Notes: generated by a model not told the origin, from the letters alone. DNA of 52,133 nt from CAG-1138 sp964495385 (GCA_964495385.1 CAZBVO010000010.1:1-52133); one strand, 5' to 3'; shown: positions 16,318 to 24,196, numbered from the stretch's first letter. Program-made: numbers and translations.

Positions 16318-16587
16318 ATGAAATGCGTTATAACCGCTTTGGGGCGGGACAATTCGGGCATCATTGCCGAAATAGGCACTATGCTTAAAAAACACAACAT
16401 CAACGTGCTGGACATTTCTCAAACTATAGTTCAAAACATTTTTACTATGGTGATGTTTGTAGACACGGGCGACAACGGTGCGGATATGAAAACTTTGCAC
16501 GCCGAGGCAGAAACCGTCGGTCAAAAACTGGGCATCGAGATAAGAGTTATGCACGAGGACGTTTTCAACGCCATGCACAAAATTTAG
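16318..16587 (+). CDS. ACT domain-containing protein, UPF0237 family
   Basis: An 89-residue stand-alone ACT domain, the exact size of the family. The beta-alpha-beta start VITALGRDNSGIIAEIGTML with the DxxGI ligand-binding turn is typical of amino-acid-sensing ACT domains. The protein is cytosolic and probably dimeric. ACGGAGAATGCT precedes the ATG. It lies 7 bp before the UPF0210 gene, an arrangement conserved across Firmicutes and other bacteria, which implies a shared but still undefined role. The ligand is unknown. Confidence 0.9.
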   Translation: MKCVITALGRDNSGIIAEIGTMLKKHNINVLDISQTIVQNIFTMVMFVDTGDNGADMKTLHAEAETVGQKLGIEIRVMHEDVFNAMHKI

Positions 16588-16594
16588 GTGAAGT

Positions 16595-17950
16595 ATGCTT
16601 AATTTCGGAGAAATAATCGAAACCGTCAATATGGTTCGAGAGGAACATTTTGACGTGAGGACCATAACTTTGGGGCTCAATCTTATGGGTTGCATTCGCG
16701 AGTCGGCTCAAAAAACCGCCGATGCCTGTTACGACCACATTTGTCGCAAAGCCGGCGGCATAGTGGGCGTTGCCGAAGATTTGCAACTAAAGTACGGCAT
16801 ACCTATCGTAAACAAGCGCATATCCATTACGCCGGCAAGCTTTTTGACGCAAAATTTTAAGGGCGAAGAGATCGTGTTGGCAAAAGCACTCGACAGGGCG
16901 GCAAAGGAAGTCGGAGTCGACTTTTTGGGCGGCTGGACGGCGCTTGTGCACAAAAGCATGACCGCTGCCGACAGAAGTTTCATCGAAAGCATCCCCGAGG
17001 TTTTGGCTTCTACCGACAGGCTGTGTTCGTCCGTCAACGTAGGCTCGACAAGGGCCGGCATAAATATGGATGCAGTCAAACTTTTGGGGCAAATAATAAA
17101 ACGTGCCGCATATCTTACACGCGACAACGGCAGTATGGGCTGTGCAAAATTCGTGGCCTTTTGTAATGCCGTTGAGGACAATCCGTTTATGGCAGGCGCA
17201 TTTCACGGTTCGGGCGAGGGAGATGCCGTCGTAAACGTCGGAGTCAGCGGCCCGGGCGTAGTGTATAAGGCGGTTAAGGCACATCCCGAGGCAAACGTTA
17301 CCGAACTTGCCGAAATCATCAAAAAAACCGCATTTAAGATAACCCGTGCAGGGCAGTTGATCGCAAAAGAAGCGGCCGAACTTTTGGGCGCAGAATTCGG
17401 AATAGTCGATTTGTCGCTTGCGCCGACACCGGCAATAGGCGACAGCGTTGCCAGAATTTTGGAAGAAATGGGGCTGGAAACCGTGGGCGGCCACGGGACG
17501 ACGGCTTGTCTGGCTCTTTTGAACGATGCGGTCAAAAAGGGCGGAAATATGGCCAGCTCGCATATCGGCGGTTTGTCGGGTGCGTTTATCCCTGTAAGCG
17601 AAGACGAAGGCATGATTGCCGCCGCAGAAAAAGGAACGCTTACGCTTTCTAAGCTCGAGGCAATGACCTCGGTTTGCAGTGTCGGTATAGATATGGTGGC
17701 GGTGCCGGGCGACACTTCGGCCGAAACCGTCAGCGCAATTATTGCCGACGAGGCGGCCATCGGTATGGTCAACAACAAAACTACGGCCGTGCGCATTATA
17801 CCTGCCGAAGGCAAAACCGTGGGCGACAGTGTCGAGTTCGGAGGCCTTTTGGGGACGGCTCCGGTGATGCCGACAATATGTTCGTCGGCGCAAAAGTTTA
17901 TCGACAGAGGCGGCCGCATACCTGCGCCGATTCACGGCAACAAAAACTAA
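16595..17950 (+). CDS. UPF0210/DUF711 (PFL family) protein
   Basis: 451 residues, the usual length. The start MLNFGEIIETVNMVREEHFD and the segments ITLGLNLMGCIRES, KRISITPASF, GCAKFVAFCNAVEDNPFMAGAFHG and LAPTPAIGDSVARILEEMGLE are those of the DUF711 family. The family resembles the pyruvate-formate-lyase barrel in fold but lacks an evident glycyl radical motif. Translation is probably coupled to the ACT gene, since AGGTGAAGT overlaps its stop. The function is not established; co-occurrence with an ACT protein suggests control by an amino acid. Confidence 0.9.
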   Translation: MLNFGEIIETVNMVREEHFDVRTITLGLNLMGCIRESAQKTADACYDHICRKAGGIVGVAEDLQLKYGIPIVNKRISITPASFLTQNFKGEEIVLAKALDRAAKEVGVDFLGGWTALVHKSMTAADRSFIESIPEVLASTDRLCSSVNVGSTRAGINMDAVKLLGQIIKRAAYLTRDNGSMGCAKFVAFCNAVEDNPFMAGAFHGSGEGDAVVNVGVSGPGVVYKAVKAHPEANVTELAEIIKKTAFKITRAGQLIAKEAAELLGAEFGIVDLSLAPTPAIGDSVARILEEMGLETVGGHGTTACLALLNDAVKKGGNMASSHIGGLSGAFIPVSEDEGMIAAAEKGTLTLSKLEAMTSVCSVGIDMVAVPGDTSAETVSAIIADEAAIGMVNNKTTAVRIIPAEGKTVGDSVEFGGLLGTAPVMPTICSSAQKFIDRGGRIPAPIHGNKN

Positions 17951-18025
17951 GCCAAACCGAAAACTTTGCAAATCAAGGCGTTTATCGTTGAAAAAATGAT
18001 ACGTAAAAGCTTGTTTTAATCATTT

Positions 18026-18055
18026 AAAAAGCAGACCGATTGCGGTCTGCTTTTT
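18026..18055. terminator. Bidirectional terminator
   Basis: AAAAAGCAGACCG-ATTG-CGGTCTGCTTTTT serves the UPF0210 operon (+) and the convergent small gene (-). Confidence 0.9.
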
Positions 18056-18057
18056 GA

Positions 18058-18525
18058 TTAATTCTTGCGTTTGGTTGCGGACAGAACCTTGATTTCGCCG
18101 CTTGTTTCGACGTCGAACGCCACGGACGGCAACAAAGTTTTGACGTTGTCGGGCAGAGGAGTGTCGGTTGAAATCAATATCAGCCGCCCGTTTTCGGTGA
18201 GAAGCGATGAAACAGTTTTGTCTGCGCCGTCCTTTGTAACGGCCGAAAAATCGTTTGCAAAAACGACAAATTCGTAAGAGGGCAGAGAGTTTAAGTCGGC
18301 GTGTTTTAAGTAATGCACACGCTCGCTGTCTGTCCCGTCCGAGATGCAGTCCGCCCACACTCCCGATTTTTCGAAAAACCATAGTGCGCTTTGGTTGACG
18401 GTGCCGACAAACAACAAACTGTCAAAACTTTTTATGTCGAATTTTGTCAAAATCGCACCGATTGCGTATTTGAAATCGTCGGTTTTAGGGGCAATATTTT
18501 GTTTTTTCTTAAACAATTTCAGCAT
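18058..18525 (-). CDS. Small Rossmann-like protein of unknown function, leaderless gene
   Basis: 155 residues, no signal peptide or membrane helix. The alternation of hydrophobic strands and helices (SLLFVGTVN near 36-44, WADCISDG near 57-64, YEFVVFANDF near 84-93, GRLILISTD near 112-120) resembles a methyltransferase-like Rossmann fold, but the glycine-rich SAM loop is not conserved, so activity is doubtful. I do not recognise a named family. The start is unusual: a perfect TTGACA-17-TATAAT promoter ends six bases before the ATG and there is no ribosome site, so the A of the ATG is the predicted transcription start. It is monocistronic with a strong terminator. Confidence 0.65.
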   Translation of the reverse strand: MLKLFKKKQNIAPKTDDFKYAIGAILTKFDIKSFDSLLFVGTVNQSALWFFEKSGVWADCISDGTDSERVHYLKHADLNSLPSYEFVVFANDFSAVTKDGADKTVSSLLTENGRLILISTDTPLPDNVKTLLPSVAFDVETSGEIKVLSATKRKN

Positions 18526-18531
18526 ACAAAA

Positions 18532-18560
18532 ATTATAAAGCAGAAAAGGCGGTTTGTCAA
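18532..18560 (-). promoter_or_regulatory. Consensus promoter giving a leaderless mRNA
   Basis: On the minus strand, -35 TTGACA (18555-18560) and -10 TATAAT (18532-18537) have 17-bp spacing, identical to the sigma-A consensus. The -10 is followed by TTTTGT and then ATG, placing +1 on the start codon. Confidence 0.8.
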
Positions 18561-18724
18561 CGGCACGGGGTTAAGTCGGGGGTTTGCAAAAAAATTTTGC
18601 CGATTTTGCCCCGTTCGGCTGTCTATTTGAAAGGTTTTGCCGCTCTATTGTGTCGGTGTTAAGTGAAAGCTGTTTGATGCTGAACCGTTATTTAGGGTTA
18701 AGCTTATCGCTTTTTTAAACAAAA
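18561..18724. other. Intergenic stretch without recognised feature
   Basis: About 165 bp between divergent/terminating units; no open frame with start signals and no clear stem-loop apart from the flanking terminator. Confidence 0.4.
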
Positions 18725-18746
18725 ATGCGGACTCGGTGAGTCCGCA
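18725..18746 (-). terminator. Terminator of leucine-rich lipoprotein gene
   Basis: On the minus strand, TGCGGACTC-ACC-GAGTCCGCA is followed by TTTTTG. Confidence 0.85.
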
Positions 18747-18767
18747 AAATTGTGTTGATTATGATAA

Positions 18768-20873
18768 TCAGGTTCCGTAACATTTGCCGTCCGAGCAGTC
18801 GACGTAGTAAATTTTGGTTCCCGAGTGCCAATCGGTTGCGCCTTCGACGGCGGTGAGCCATTCGGCGGAAGTTCCTTTAAATTCAACCAATTCAAGCTTG
18901 CTACTGCCTTTGAAGAGATTTGCTCCGATTTTTTTGACGTTTGCCGGAATGGTGACCGATTTCAAACCCGTGAGGTAGGAGAACAAAGCACTTGGCAGGC
19001 TTTCGACCTTTGTGCCGATACGAATCTTGCTGACGTCCTCGCATCCTGCAAACGGACCGTGCCAGTTGCTGTCGGCATTCAAGGTGCAATCTATGGCATT
19101 CCATTCAACGGTGGTCAGTTCGGTACAATCCTTAAACGCATACTCGCCGATTTGTTTAAGATTTTCGTTTACGACTACGGACGTAAGATTTTTGCAACCC
19201 TCAAATGCGTTTTTTCCCAAATATTCCAGTCGGTACGGAAGAGTAAGGGTGCCCGAAAGAGCGCAGTTTTTGAACGCATTGTCCCCGATATAAGTTATCC
19301 AGGAGCCGAAAGTGAAACTTGTCAGGCGGGTGTTTTCTTTGTCTTTGTTGTTAAAGGCGTCGTCGCCGATATATTCCAACTCGCTGTTGCCGGTAAGCCC
19401 GGTAACCGTGGCTTCGCAACCGTAAAATGCTTTTGAACCGATATATTTGAGGCGGTTGTTTAACTCTATTTTGCTCATTAAGGTGCATCCGCTAAATGCG
19501 TTTGCGGCAATTCCGTTGACCTCCGGCAGGGTAATGACGCCTTTGATGTCGCTTGAACTTATGCAACTGTACAAAACTTTTCCGACATAAACGTATTTTG
19601 CGCCAAGCTCTGCTTTGGCTTTTGCATACTCGGCAGAGAGCCACGGAGTTCCGCCAAAAGCCTCTTCTTCGATGCCGATAAGGCAATCGGCAATTTCGAC
19701 TGCTTCCAATGCGCTATATTTAAAAGCCTCTTCGCCTATCACTCTGACGCCGTCGGTTATCGTAAGCGATTTGATTGTGTTCGAGCCGTAGAACGCGTAG
19801 GAGCCTATTCTTGTTACTGTTTCGGGAACGGTAAGATCCGTGATCGGTTCGCCGTTGACGTAAAGAGTTACGTCGCCTTTAAGAAGATTGTCACTCGAGC
19901 CGAATTCGATCATACAGAATTTTGCCAGGTCGGACACGTAAACGTTTTTCAGGGAAGCAGCGTTTCCGATTGCGTATTTTTCGACACTTTTAATGCTGCT
20001 CGGAAGCGTGACGGAAACGACGTTCTTTAAGTTTAAGTTCTTTATTCCGACAACCGGTTTTGCGTCGGGACCGACCGCAGGGATAACCAAATCGGTGCCT
20101 GTAAAGCTGCCGATGCCGGTTACCGAGTAGCCGAGGCCGTCACTGTTGAGGGTAAGTTCCAATCCCGAGACGAACCAGCCGCACTTTGTGCAAACGCCGT
20201 CGTCGCCGAAAGTGTGAGCGATAGGTTTTTCGACGTAGGTCGAGTAGGTGCAACCTACGCGTTTGCAGGTTTCGTAAGCATCGCAACCGACGTGTTCGCA
20301 GTTAGGCTCGATGGCCTCGTGTGATTCGAGATCGTGTCCCAATGCCGGAATTGCGACGTAAGTCGAGTAGGTGCAGCCTTCGCGTTTGCAGGTTTCGTAA
20401 GCTTCCCAGCCATCGTCGGTGCAGGTAGGCGATTGTGCATAGTGCTTTTTGACGTCGTGCCCGGCAGGAATCGTTTTGGTGTTTGTTATTTTGCCGCAGG
20501 TGGCGCAAACGTAGTTTTCCTCGCCGTCCGTCGTGCAACCGACTTCACGGGCAACTTCCCACGTGCAATTACGGTGGGTGCATTCGGTCCATTTGACGTA
20601 AAGGTGCCAAACGGATTTTTTGCTAAAGTCGATTGACGTAAACTTTATGGAGTTTTCAAGGGTTTCTTCGGTGTAAAATCCGTCAAAATAATAGCCGACT
20701 CTTGTCAGCGTAGGCTCCTTGTCGCCCTTGTTGAGCTCGATGTCCGGTTCGCCGTCAAGACGGTGAACAATAATTTTGTTTTCCGTTTCCGTTGGTGTGC
20801 ATGCCACAAATATAGCGGCCGCAAACACCGTCAATAGTGCCAAAAGCACAACCAGTTTGATAGGTTTTTTCAA
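18768..20873 (-). CDS. BspA-like leucine-rich-repeat surface lipoprotein
   Basis: 701 residues. A lipoprotein signal peptide with FVAC (Cys25) is followed by a short segment resembling an InlB/Listeria-Bacteroides beta-grasp repeat (about 35-95, YYFDGFYTEE). Next comes a cysteine-rich region (about 96-232) with repeated CxxxxCxY and CxxCG pairs, including two near-identical copies of AYETCKR(E/V)GCTYSTYV. The C-terminal two thirds are LRR_5 repeats with signatures such as IGEEAFKYSALEAVEI, IGSKAFYGCE, LGKNAFEGCKNLTSVVV and IGEYAFKDCTELTTVEW. Such proteins are displayed on the cell surface and often mediate adhesion. The start is a TTG (20871-20873) with GGGAGG six bases upstream. A 10-bp inverted repeat overlaps the predicted transcription start. 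Confidence 0.85.
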   Translation of the reverse strand: MKKPIKLVVLLALLTVFAAAIFVACTPTETENKIIVHRLDGEPDIELNKGDKEPTLTRVGYYFDGFYTEETLENSIKFTSIDFSKKSVWHLYVKWTECTHRNCTWEVAREVGCTTDGEENYVCATCGKITNTKTIPAGHDVKKHYAQSPTCTDDGWEAYETCKREGCTYSTYVAIPALGHDLESHEAIEPNCEHVGCDAYETCKRVGCTYSTYVEKPIAHTFGDDGVCTKCGWFVSGLELTLNSDGLGYSVTGIGSFTGTDLVIPAVGPDAKPVVGIKNLNLKNVVSVTLPSSIKSVEKYAIGNAASLKNVYVSDLAKFCMIEFGSSDNLLKGDVTLYVNGEPITDLTVPETVTRIGSYAFYGSNTIKSLTITDGVRVIGEEAFKYSALEAVEIADCLIGIEEEAFGGTPWLSAEYAKAKAELGAKYVYVGKVLYSCISSSDIKGVITLPEVNGIAANAFSGCTLMSKIELNNRLKYIGSKAFYGCEATVTGLTGNSELEYIGDDAFNNKDKENTRLTSFTFGSWITYIGDNAFKNCALSGTLTLPYRLEYLGKNAFEGCKNLTSVVVNENLKQIGEYAFKDCTELTTVEWNAIDCTLNADSNWHGPFAGCEDVSKIRIGTKVESLPSALFSYLTGLKSVTIPANVKKIGANLFKGSSKLELVEFKGTSAEWLTAVEGATDWHSGTKIYYVDCSDGKCYGT
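20236..20400 (-). repeat. Internal duplication in the Cys-rich domain
   Basis: Two segments of about 48 bp (near 20233-20280 and 20353-20400) are almost identical and encode AYETCKREGCTYSTYV and AYETCKRVGCTYSTYV. This indicates a tandem module duplication inside the lipoprotein. Confidence 0.7.
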
Positions 20874-20885
20874 TTTTTCCCTCCC

Positions 20886-20918
20886 TTATGATGAAGATAT
20901 TGATTGTATTCATCATAA
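20886..20918 (-). promoter_or_regulatory. Inverted repeat over the transcription start (operator or leader hairpin)
   Basis: Perfect 10-bp arms TTATGATGAA (20886-20895) and TTCATCATAA (20909-20918) separated by 13 bp. It lies between the -10 box (20921-20926) and the ribosome site, so it covers the predicted +1 near 20914. The geometry fits a dimeric repressor site. Confidence 0.6.
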
Positions 20919-20920
20919 AT

Positions 20921-20949
20921 ATTATAGCCGCTCTCGGCCGATTTTGCAA
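20921..20949 (-). promoter_or_regulatory. Promoter of leucine-rich lipoprotein gene
   Basis: On the minus strand, -35 TTGCAA (20944-20949) and -10 TATAAT (20921-20926) have 17-bp spacing. Confidence 0.7.
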
Positions 20950-21049
20950 CCGTTATTTCCGAACGAGTTGTTTTTGGTGAAAATTTGCCCGCAAAATAAT
21001 TTGCCTTTTGACAAAAACAACATATTACAGTAAAAAACCAAAAGAAAAA

Positions 21050-21074
21050 GGTTCGATATTGTGCTTATCGAACC
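21050..21074 (-). terminator. Terminator of TraX-like gene (GGTTCGA family)
   Basis: On the minus strand, GGTTCGATA/TATCGAACC with a 7-nt loop is followed by TTTTTCTTTTGG. Confidence 0.8.
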
Positions 21075-21128
21075 CGATGCGTAAAATTGCCGTTTAGATA
21101 TTGTGCGAGTATCGCCGAACTTGCGGCT

Positions 21129-21905
21129 TTATGCCAAAAACACGTTCAGCACCAAACCGATAACGAGCAAGTGAAGAGGATAATAGACGTAAAATGCCCA
21201 CTTCATAAACTTGTTCACTTTCGGACTGCTTCCGCGCTTGCCGTTGTAAAGCATTATTACAGGGACCGCCAAGAAGGTGCAGTATTGCAGGAAGGCGTAC
21301 GGTTTTGACAGCGAAAAATAGTAAACGACGACGTACAGCGACACCCACATAAAGCACCACAAAATTTGTTTAAGCGGTTTGCCTCTGTTCGAGCCTATCG
21401 CAAGCACGCTAAGTGCCGCAATGCAGCTCCAATCCACAGGGAAGGCGAGTGCGCAAAGAAGCACCACAATCAAAAGTTTTACGCCCCATTTGAGGTTTTT
21501 GTTGTCATTGACTTTTAGCATCAAAAGCCCGATTGCAAGCGACCAAATGACACTGCCTTGGTTCAAAAACCGAGTTATTCCTTCGCCGGTGGCAAACGGA
21601 ATAAAGCACAGCGGGCCGTATTTTGCATAGATTTCCGTCTGCAACATATACGGTACGTGGGATATAAGCGCAAACAGAAACAGGCGCGCTATGTACTTGT
21701 TTAGGTTCCTCGTGTAATGATAGCCTTCGGCAATGCAATAGCACATTATAGGGCAGGCAAGGCGACCGATAACGTGGAATATTATCGCAAGTGGCTCGGT
21801 TGAATAATTAGGGAAGACAAGCCAAGTCACGTGGTCAAGCGTCATTGCAAAAATGGCAATGAGCTTCAGCACGTTTTGATTGAGAACTTTTTTTACCTTC
21901 ACCAT
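21129..21905 (-). CDS. TraX family integral membrane protein
   Basis: 258 residues with about eight hydrophobic helices. The N-terminal pattern NVLKLIAIFAMTLDHVTW, then HVIGRLACPIMCYCIAEGYHYTRN and the C-terminal YYPLHLLVIGL, is that of the TraX family. The founding member acetylates F-pilin N-termini, and chromosomal Firmicute relatives belong to the wider membrane acyltransferase group and are uncharacterised. No conjugation genes lie nearby, so a transfer role is unlikely. The conserved DH (in TLDH) and the late His could be catalytic. The ATG at 21905 has only a weak upstream AGGT ribosome site. Confidence 0.85.
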   Translation of the reverse strand: MVKVKKVLNQNVLKLIAIFAMTLDHVTWLVFPNYSTEPLAIIFHVIGRLACPIMCYCIAEGYHYTRNLNKYIARLFLFALISHVPYMLQTEIYAKYGPLCFIPFATGEGITRFLNQGSVIWSLAIGLLMLKVNDNKNLKWGVKLLIVVLLCALAFPVDWSCIAALSVLAIGSNRGKPLKQILWCFMWVSLYVVVYYFSLSKPYAFLQYCTFLAVPVIMLYNGKRGSSPKVNKFMKWAFYVYYPLHLLVIGLVLNVFLA

Positions 21906-21937
21906 AAAATCGGACCTAACCTTTGTTGAGTGATTTT

Positions 21938-21966
21938 ATTATAAATAACTGCTCCCCAAAAGTCAA
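21938..21966 (-). promoter_or_regulatory. Promoter of TraX-like gene
   Basis: On the minus strand, -35 TTGACT (21961-21966) and -10 TATAAT (21938-21943) have 17-bp spacing. Confidence 0.7.
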
Positions 21967-22041
21967 TACTTTTCGAGTTTTCGCCCAAAATCGGGGCTTT
22001 ACGGCTGATTTAAAACCGTGAAAGCATTTGTTGAAAGAAAA

Positions 22042-22067
22042 AGGTTCGACGCTTTTGCATCGAACCT
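22042..22067 (-). terminator. Terminator of tethered hydrolase gene (GGTTCGA family)
   Basis: On the minus strand, AGGTTCGA/TCGAACCT with a 10-nt loop is followed by TTTTCTTTC. Confidence 0.8.
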
Positions 22068-22087
22068 ACGTTTAACGTTTGCGCCAA

Positions 22088-23194
22088 TCAGTCATTTTCC
22101 GTTACGCTGTATTTGTGAACGTCATTCCAGTTGCGGCGAACGGCAATTTCGGCGGTAAAGTTTGTGTTGTCAAAAACAATTGACCATTGCGTGTTGCTTG
22201 TGATGTCCGTTTCGCTCGGCTGTTGTGCGGCGGCTTTTAGTGCATCCCATGCGGTGTCGTAGGTGTAATTGCCCGCTTGCTCGTTCAACACGTCCTTGAT
22301 TGCATTATATCTTTCTTTTCCGTGGCCGTACATGCCGTTCCTTTGGTTCGGCAATACTTTGTCGGCATAGATTGTGTAGAAATTTGTTACGACGTCGACG
22401 GAGGTTGCCACCATTTCGCGAGTTTCGCTTTCGCAATCCCACTCGACCACTTTGCCGTTGCCGGACGCATCGTTGATATAGAAGTGATAATCCTTGCCCG
22501 AAGATGCAAACATATCGTATGCTTTCAGAAGTTCGATGGCTTCTTCGGTTGTGGCGGCCCTATCAAGCACTAAGCGAATGGCGAGAGTGGTAAAGATGTT
22601 GTCTTTTTCGGTTTGTTGAAAAACGGGTTCGCTGTCTACGACAAGCACCGCTATCGAAACGCCTTTTTCGTTTATGCCGTCAAGACAAATGAACGGTGCC
22701 GTCAAAGTTGCAAGCTTTTTTGAAATGCCGGACAACGGTTGGTCGGCTTTTACGTTGTTTAAAGCCGCAAAGGCAATCGATTTGTAGCCGTTTTTAGGCG
22801 AACAGCGCACAAGCATTACGGAAGTGTTCTTTTTGAAGTCGTAATTGCGCCCCATTAAGTTGTTGCCGTCGGCGGTTGTCATTCCAAAAGCAGAACACGC
22901 AAAGGACGGAGCTTCCATTTTTACGGGCAGCAAAGGCAAAGCTTCTTTTAGGATTGCATCGAACATGTCCTGATTGCTTTCGATGCCGTATGCAATAACG
23001 TCTTCGATGCTGTAATCATAGTTGATGTCCATTGTGTAAAGATCGTATCCGTCTTCATAAGAGGTGACCTTTTTGATGGAATTTATCGTGCTAAAACGCG
23101 TTGCGTAGATGCCCACAAACACAAGCGCCACAACCAAAACGACACCTACGACACCCACTCCGGACCACAGAACGGCCTTTTTTGCTTTTGACAT
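22088..23194 (-). CDS. Membrane-tethered choloylglycine hydrolase-like (linear amide C-N hydrolase) protein
   Basis: 368 residues. An N-terminal transmembrane helix (about 9-30) anchors the protein with its catalytic part outside. The Ntn-hydrolase signature is internal: Cys100 in FACSAFG followed by DGNNLMGRNYDF (109-120), matching the Cys-Thr/Ser...GRNxDW of bile salt hydrolase and penicillin V acylase relatives. DGINEKGVSIAV is the usual Asn-containing loop, and WSIVFDNTN near the C-terminus fits the family. Ntn enzymes need the Cys as free N-terminus, so cleavage after Ala99 would release the enzyme from its anchor. Substrate is unknown; bile-salt, penicillin V and N-acyl-amino-acid amides are family options. 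GGAGG precedes the ATG. Confidence 0.8.
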   Translation of the reverse strand: MSKAKKAVLWSGVGVVGVVLVVALVFVGIYATRFSTINSIKKVTSYEDGYDLYTMDINYDYSIEDVIAYGIESNQDMFDAILKEALPLLPVKMEAPSFACSAFGMTTADGNNLMGRNYDFKKNTSVMLVRCSPKNGYKSIAFAALNNVKADQPLSGISKKLATLTAPFICLDGINEKGVSIAVLVVDSEPVFQQTEKDNIFTTLAIRLVLDRAATTEEAIELLKAYDMFASSGKDYHFYINDASGNGKVVEWDCESETREMVATSVDVVTNFYTIYADKVLPNQRNGMYGHGKERYNAIKDVLNEQAGNYTYDTAWDALKAAAQQPSETDITSNTQWSIVFDNTNFTAEIAVRRNWNDVHKYSVTEND

Positions 23195-23234
23195 ATTTAC
23201 CTCCGTAAGTTGGTTTGTTTAAGATATTTACTAC

Positions 23235-23264
23235 ATTATACTACAAACAATATGTCCGAATCAA
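23235..23264 (-). promoter_or_regulatory. Promoter of tethered hydrolase gene
   Basis: On the minus strand, -35 TTGATT (23259-23264) and -10 TATAAT (23235-23240) have 18-bp spacing. Confidence 0.55.
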
Positions 23265-23412
23265 CCGTTTGAAAGTTTTTTGTTGCTTTTGGCAACGAAG
23301 GCAAGGTGCACCGCCGCAGACGGCGGAACAAAACCTCCTGTGGCAATTATGGACGAATGTCGCAAGGGAAGGCAATGTTTTGGATGGGAAGATTGCACGT
23401 TTACGAAAAGAA
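23265..23412. other. Intergenic region with small GC-rich hairpin
   Basis: No gene recognised between the hydrolase promoter and the next terminator. A hairpin CCGCCG-CAGA-CGGCGG is visible near 23310-23325. The open frames on both strands are short and lack start signals. Confidence 0.35.
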
Positions 23413-23440
23413 AAAGGTTCGACATTTTTGTCGAACCTTT
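23413..23440 (-). terminator. Terminator of MarR/HXXEE unit (GGTTCGA family)
   Basis: On the minus strand, AAAGGTTCGAC/GTCGAACCTTT (11-bp stem) is followed by TTCTTTTCG. Confidence 0.85.
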
Positions 23441-23485
23441 GCTTTTTAATGTGTTTGTCGAAGTATTTTGATACAAACGACACCC

Positions 23486-24145
23486 CTATTTAATATATTT
23501 TTCAAAATAACCGTCACCCCAATCGTATGAGTAAGGAGTGTTTTCGTTTTGTGTTATTTTTTCGGGGAGATTCAGTGAAATTGCCCCCAAAACAATTCCG
23601 CAACCAAGGCCGACAAGCCAATGCCACCAAAGAGGAGATGTATACTTTACAAAAGAAACGATTATGGCTATCGCTATAGGCAGGTACCCGAAAACCGTGG
23701 TGAAAAGCCCGGGATTATATATTGTTTTTTTGCCGTTTCCCTTAAATTTTTTATAGGAAAATATACCGCCTTTCGTATGGCCGAATATCTCGGCAAAACA
23801 CAAAAATAGTTGCATAATCAAAAAGACGGAATTAACCCCGACCAAAAGCACGACCACCCCGAAAACGATGCCTATAAAGTTGGTGAACATATCGGACAAT
23901 TGGTTCATTGGATAACGGTCGGGCTTTTCCGATTTTGCCATAACGTTGTACATATAATGAAAACCGCCCGGAAATCGCCATTCCTCTAAAACGTGTAAGG
24001 GCAAAAGAGCGGTGGCAAATGCGAATATTTTAGTTTGCATCGTCCAATCGTTCCACTCTGCAACGGTAATGCCTATTATGACGCCGCTTATCAAAGTTAT
24101 GACGTACAGCCAGACGTTCAACCAGACCTTAAAAATTTTTTTCAT
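23486..24145 (-). CDS. HXXEE domain-containing membrane protein
   Basis: 219 residues with about six membrane helices. The motif that names the family, His-x-x-Glu-Glu, is present as HVLEE (51-55), followed by WRFPGGF. The other family landmarks N(Q)LSD (near 83), EIFGHTKGGI (near 118) and YNPGL (near 145) are also present. The conserved His and acidic residues suggest a metal site in the membrane, but no activity is known for the family. AAAGGAGTATATT precedes the ATG. It lies 51 bp downstream of a MarR gene, with a perfect palindrome between them that matches a site at the marR promoter, so its expression is probably controlled by that regulator. Confidence 0.82.
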   Translation of the reverse strand: MKKIFKVWLNVWLYVITLISGVIIGITVAEWNDWTMQTKIFAFATALLPLHVLEEWRFPGGFHYMYNVMAKSEKPDRYPMNQLSDMFTNFIGIVFGVVVLLVGVNSVFLIMQLFLCFAEIFGHTKGGIFSYKKFKGNGKKTIYNPGLFTTVFGYLPIAIAIIVSFVKYTSPLWWHWLVGLGCGIVLGAISLNLPEKITQNENTPYSYDWGDGYFEKYIK

Positions 24146-24163
24146 AATATACTCCTTTAATTT

Positions 24164-24180
24164 GCTTAACCGAGTTAAGC
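24164..24180. promoter_or_regulatory. Palindrome upstream of HXXEE gene (putative MarR operator)
   Basis: GCTTAAC-CGA-GTTAAGC is a perfect 7-bp inverted repeat with a 3-bp centre, between marR and the HXXEE gene. It matches the site at 24660-24678 in arm sequence and spacing. Confidence 0.7.
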
Positions 24181-24196
24181 ATTGTTGTAAAATTTT

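Noticed and set aside
21129..21905. Conjugative element suggested by a TraX-like gene
   Set aside because: No relaxase, coupling protein, integrase, att-like repeats or other transfer genes lie nearby; chromosomal TraX relatives are common in Firmicutes.
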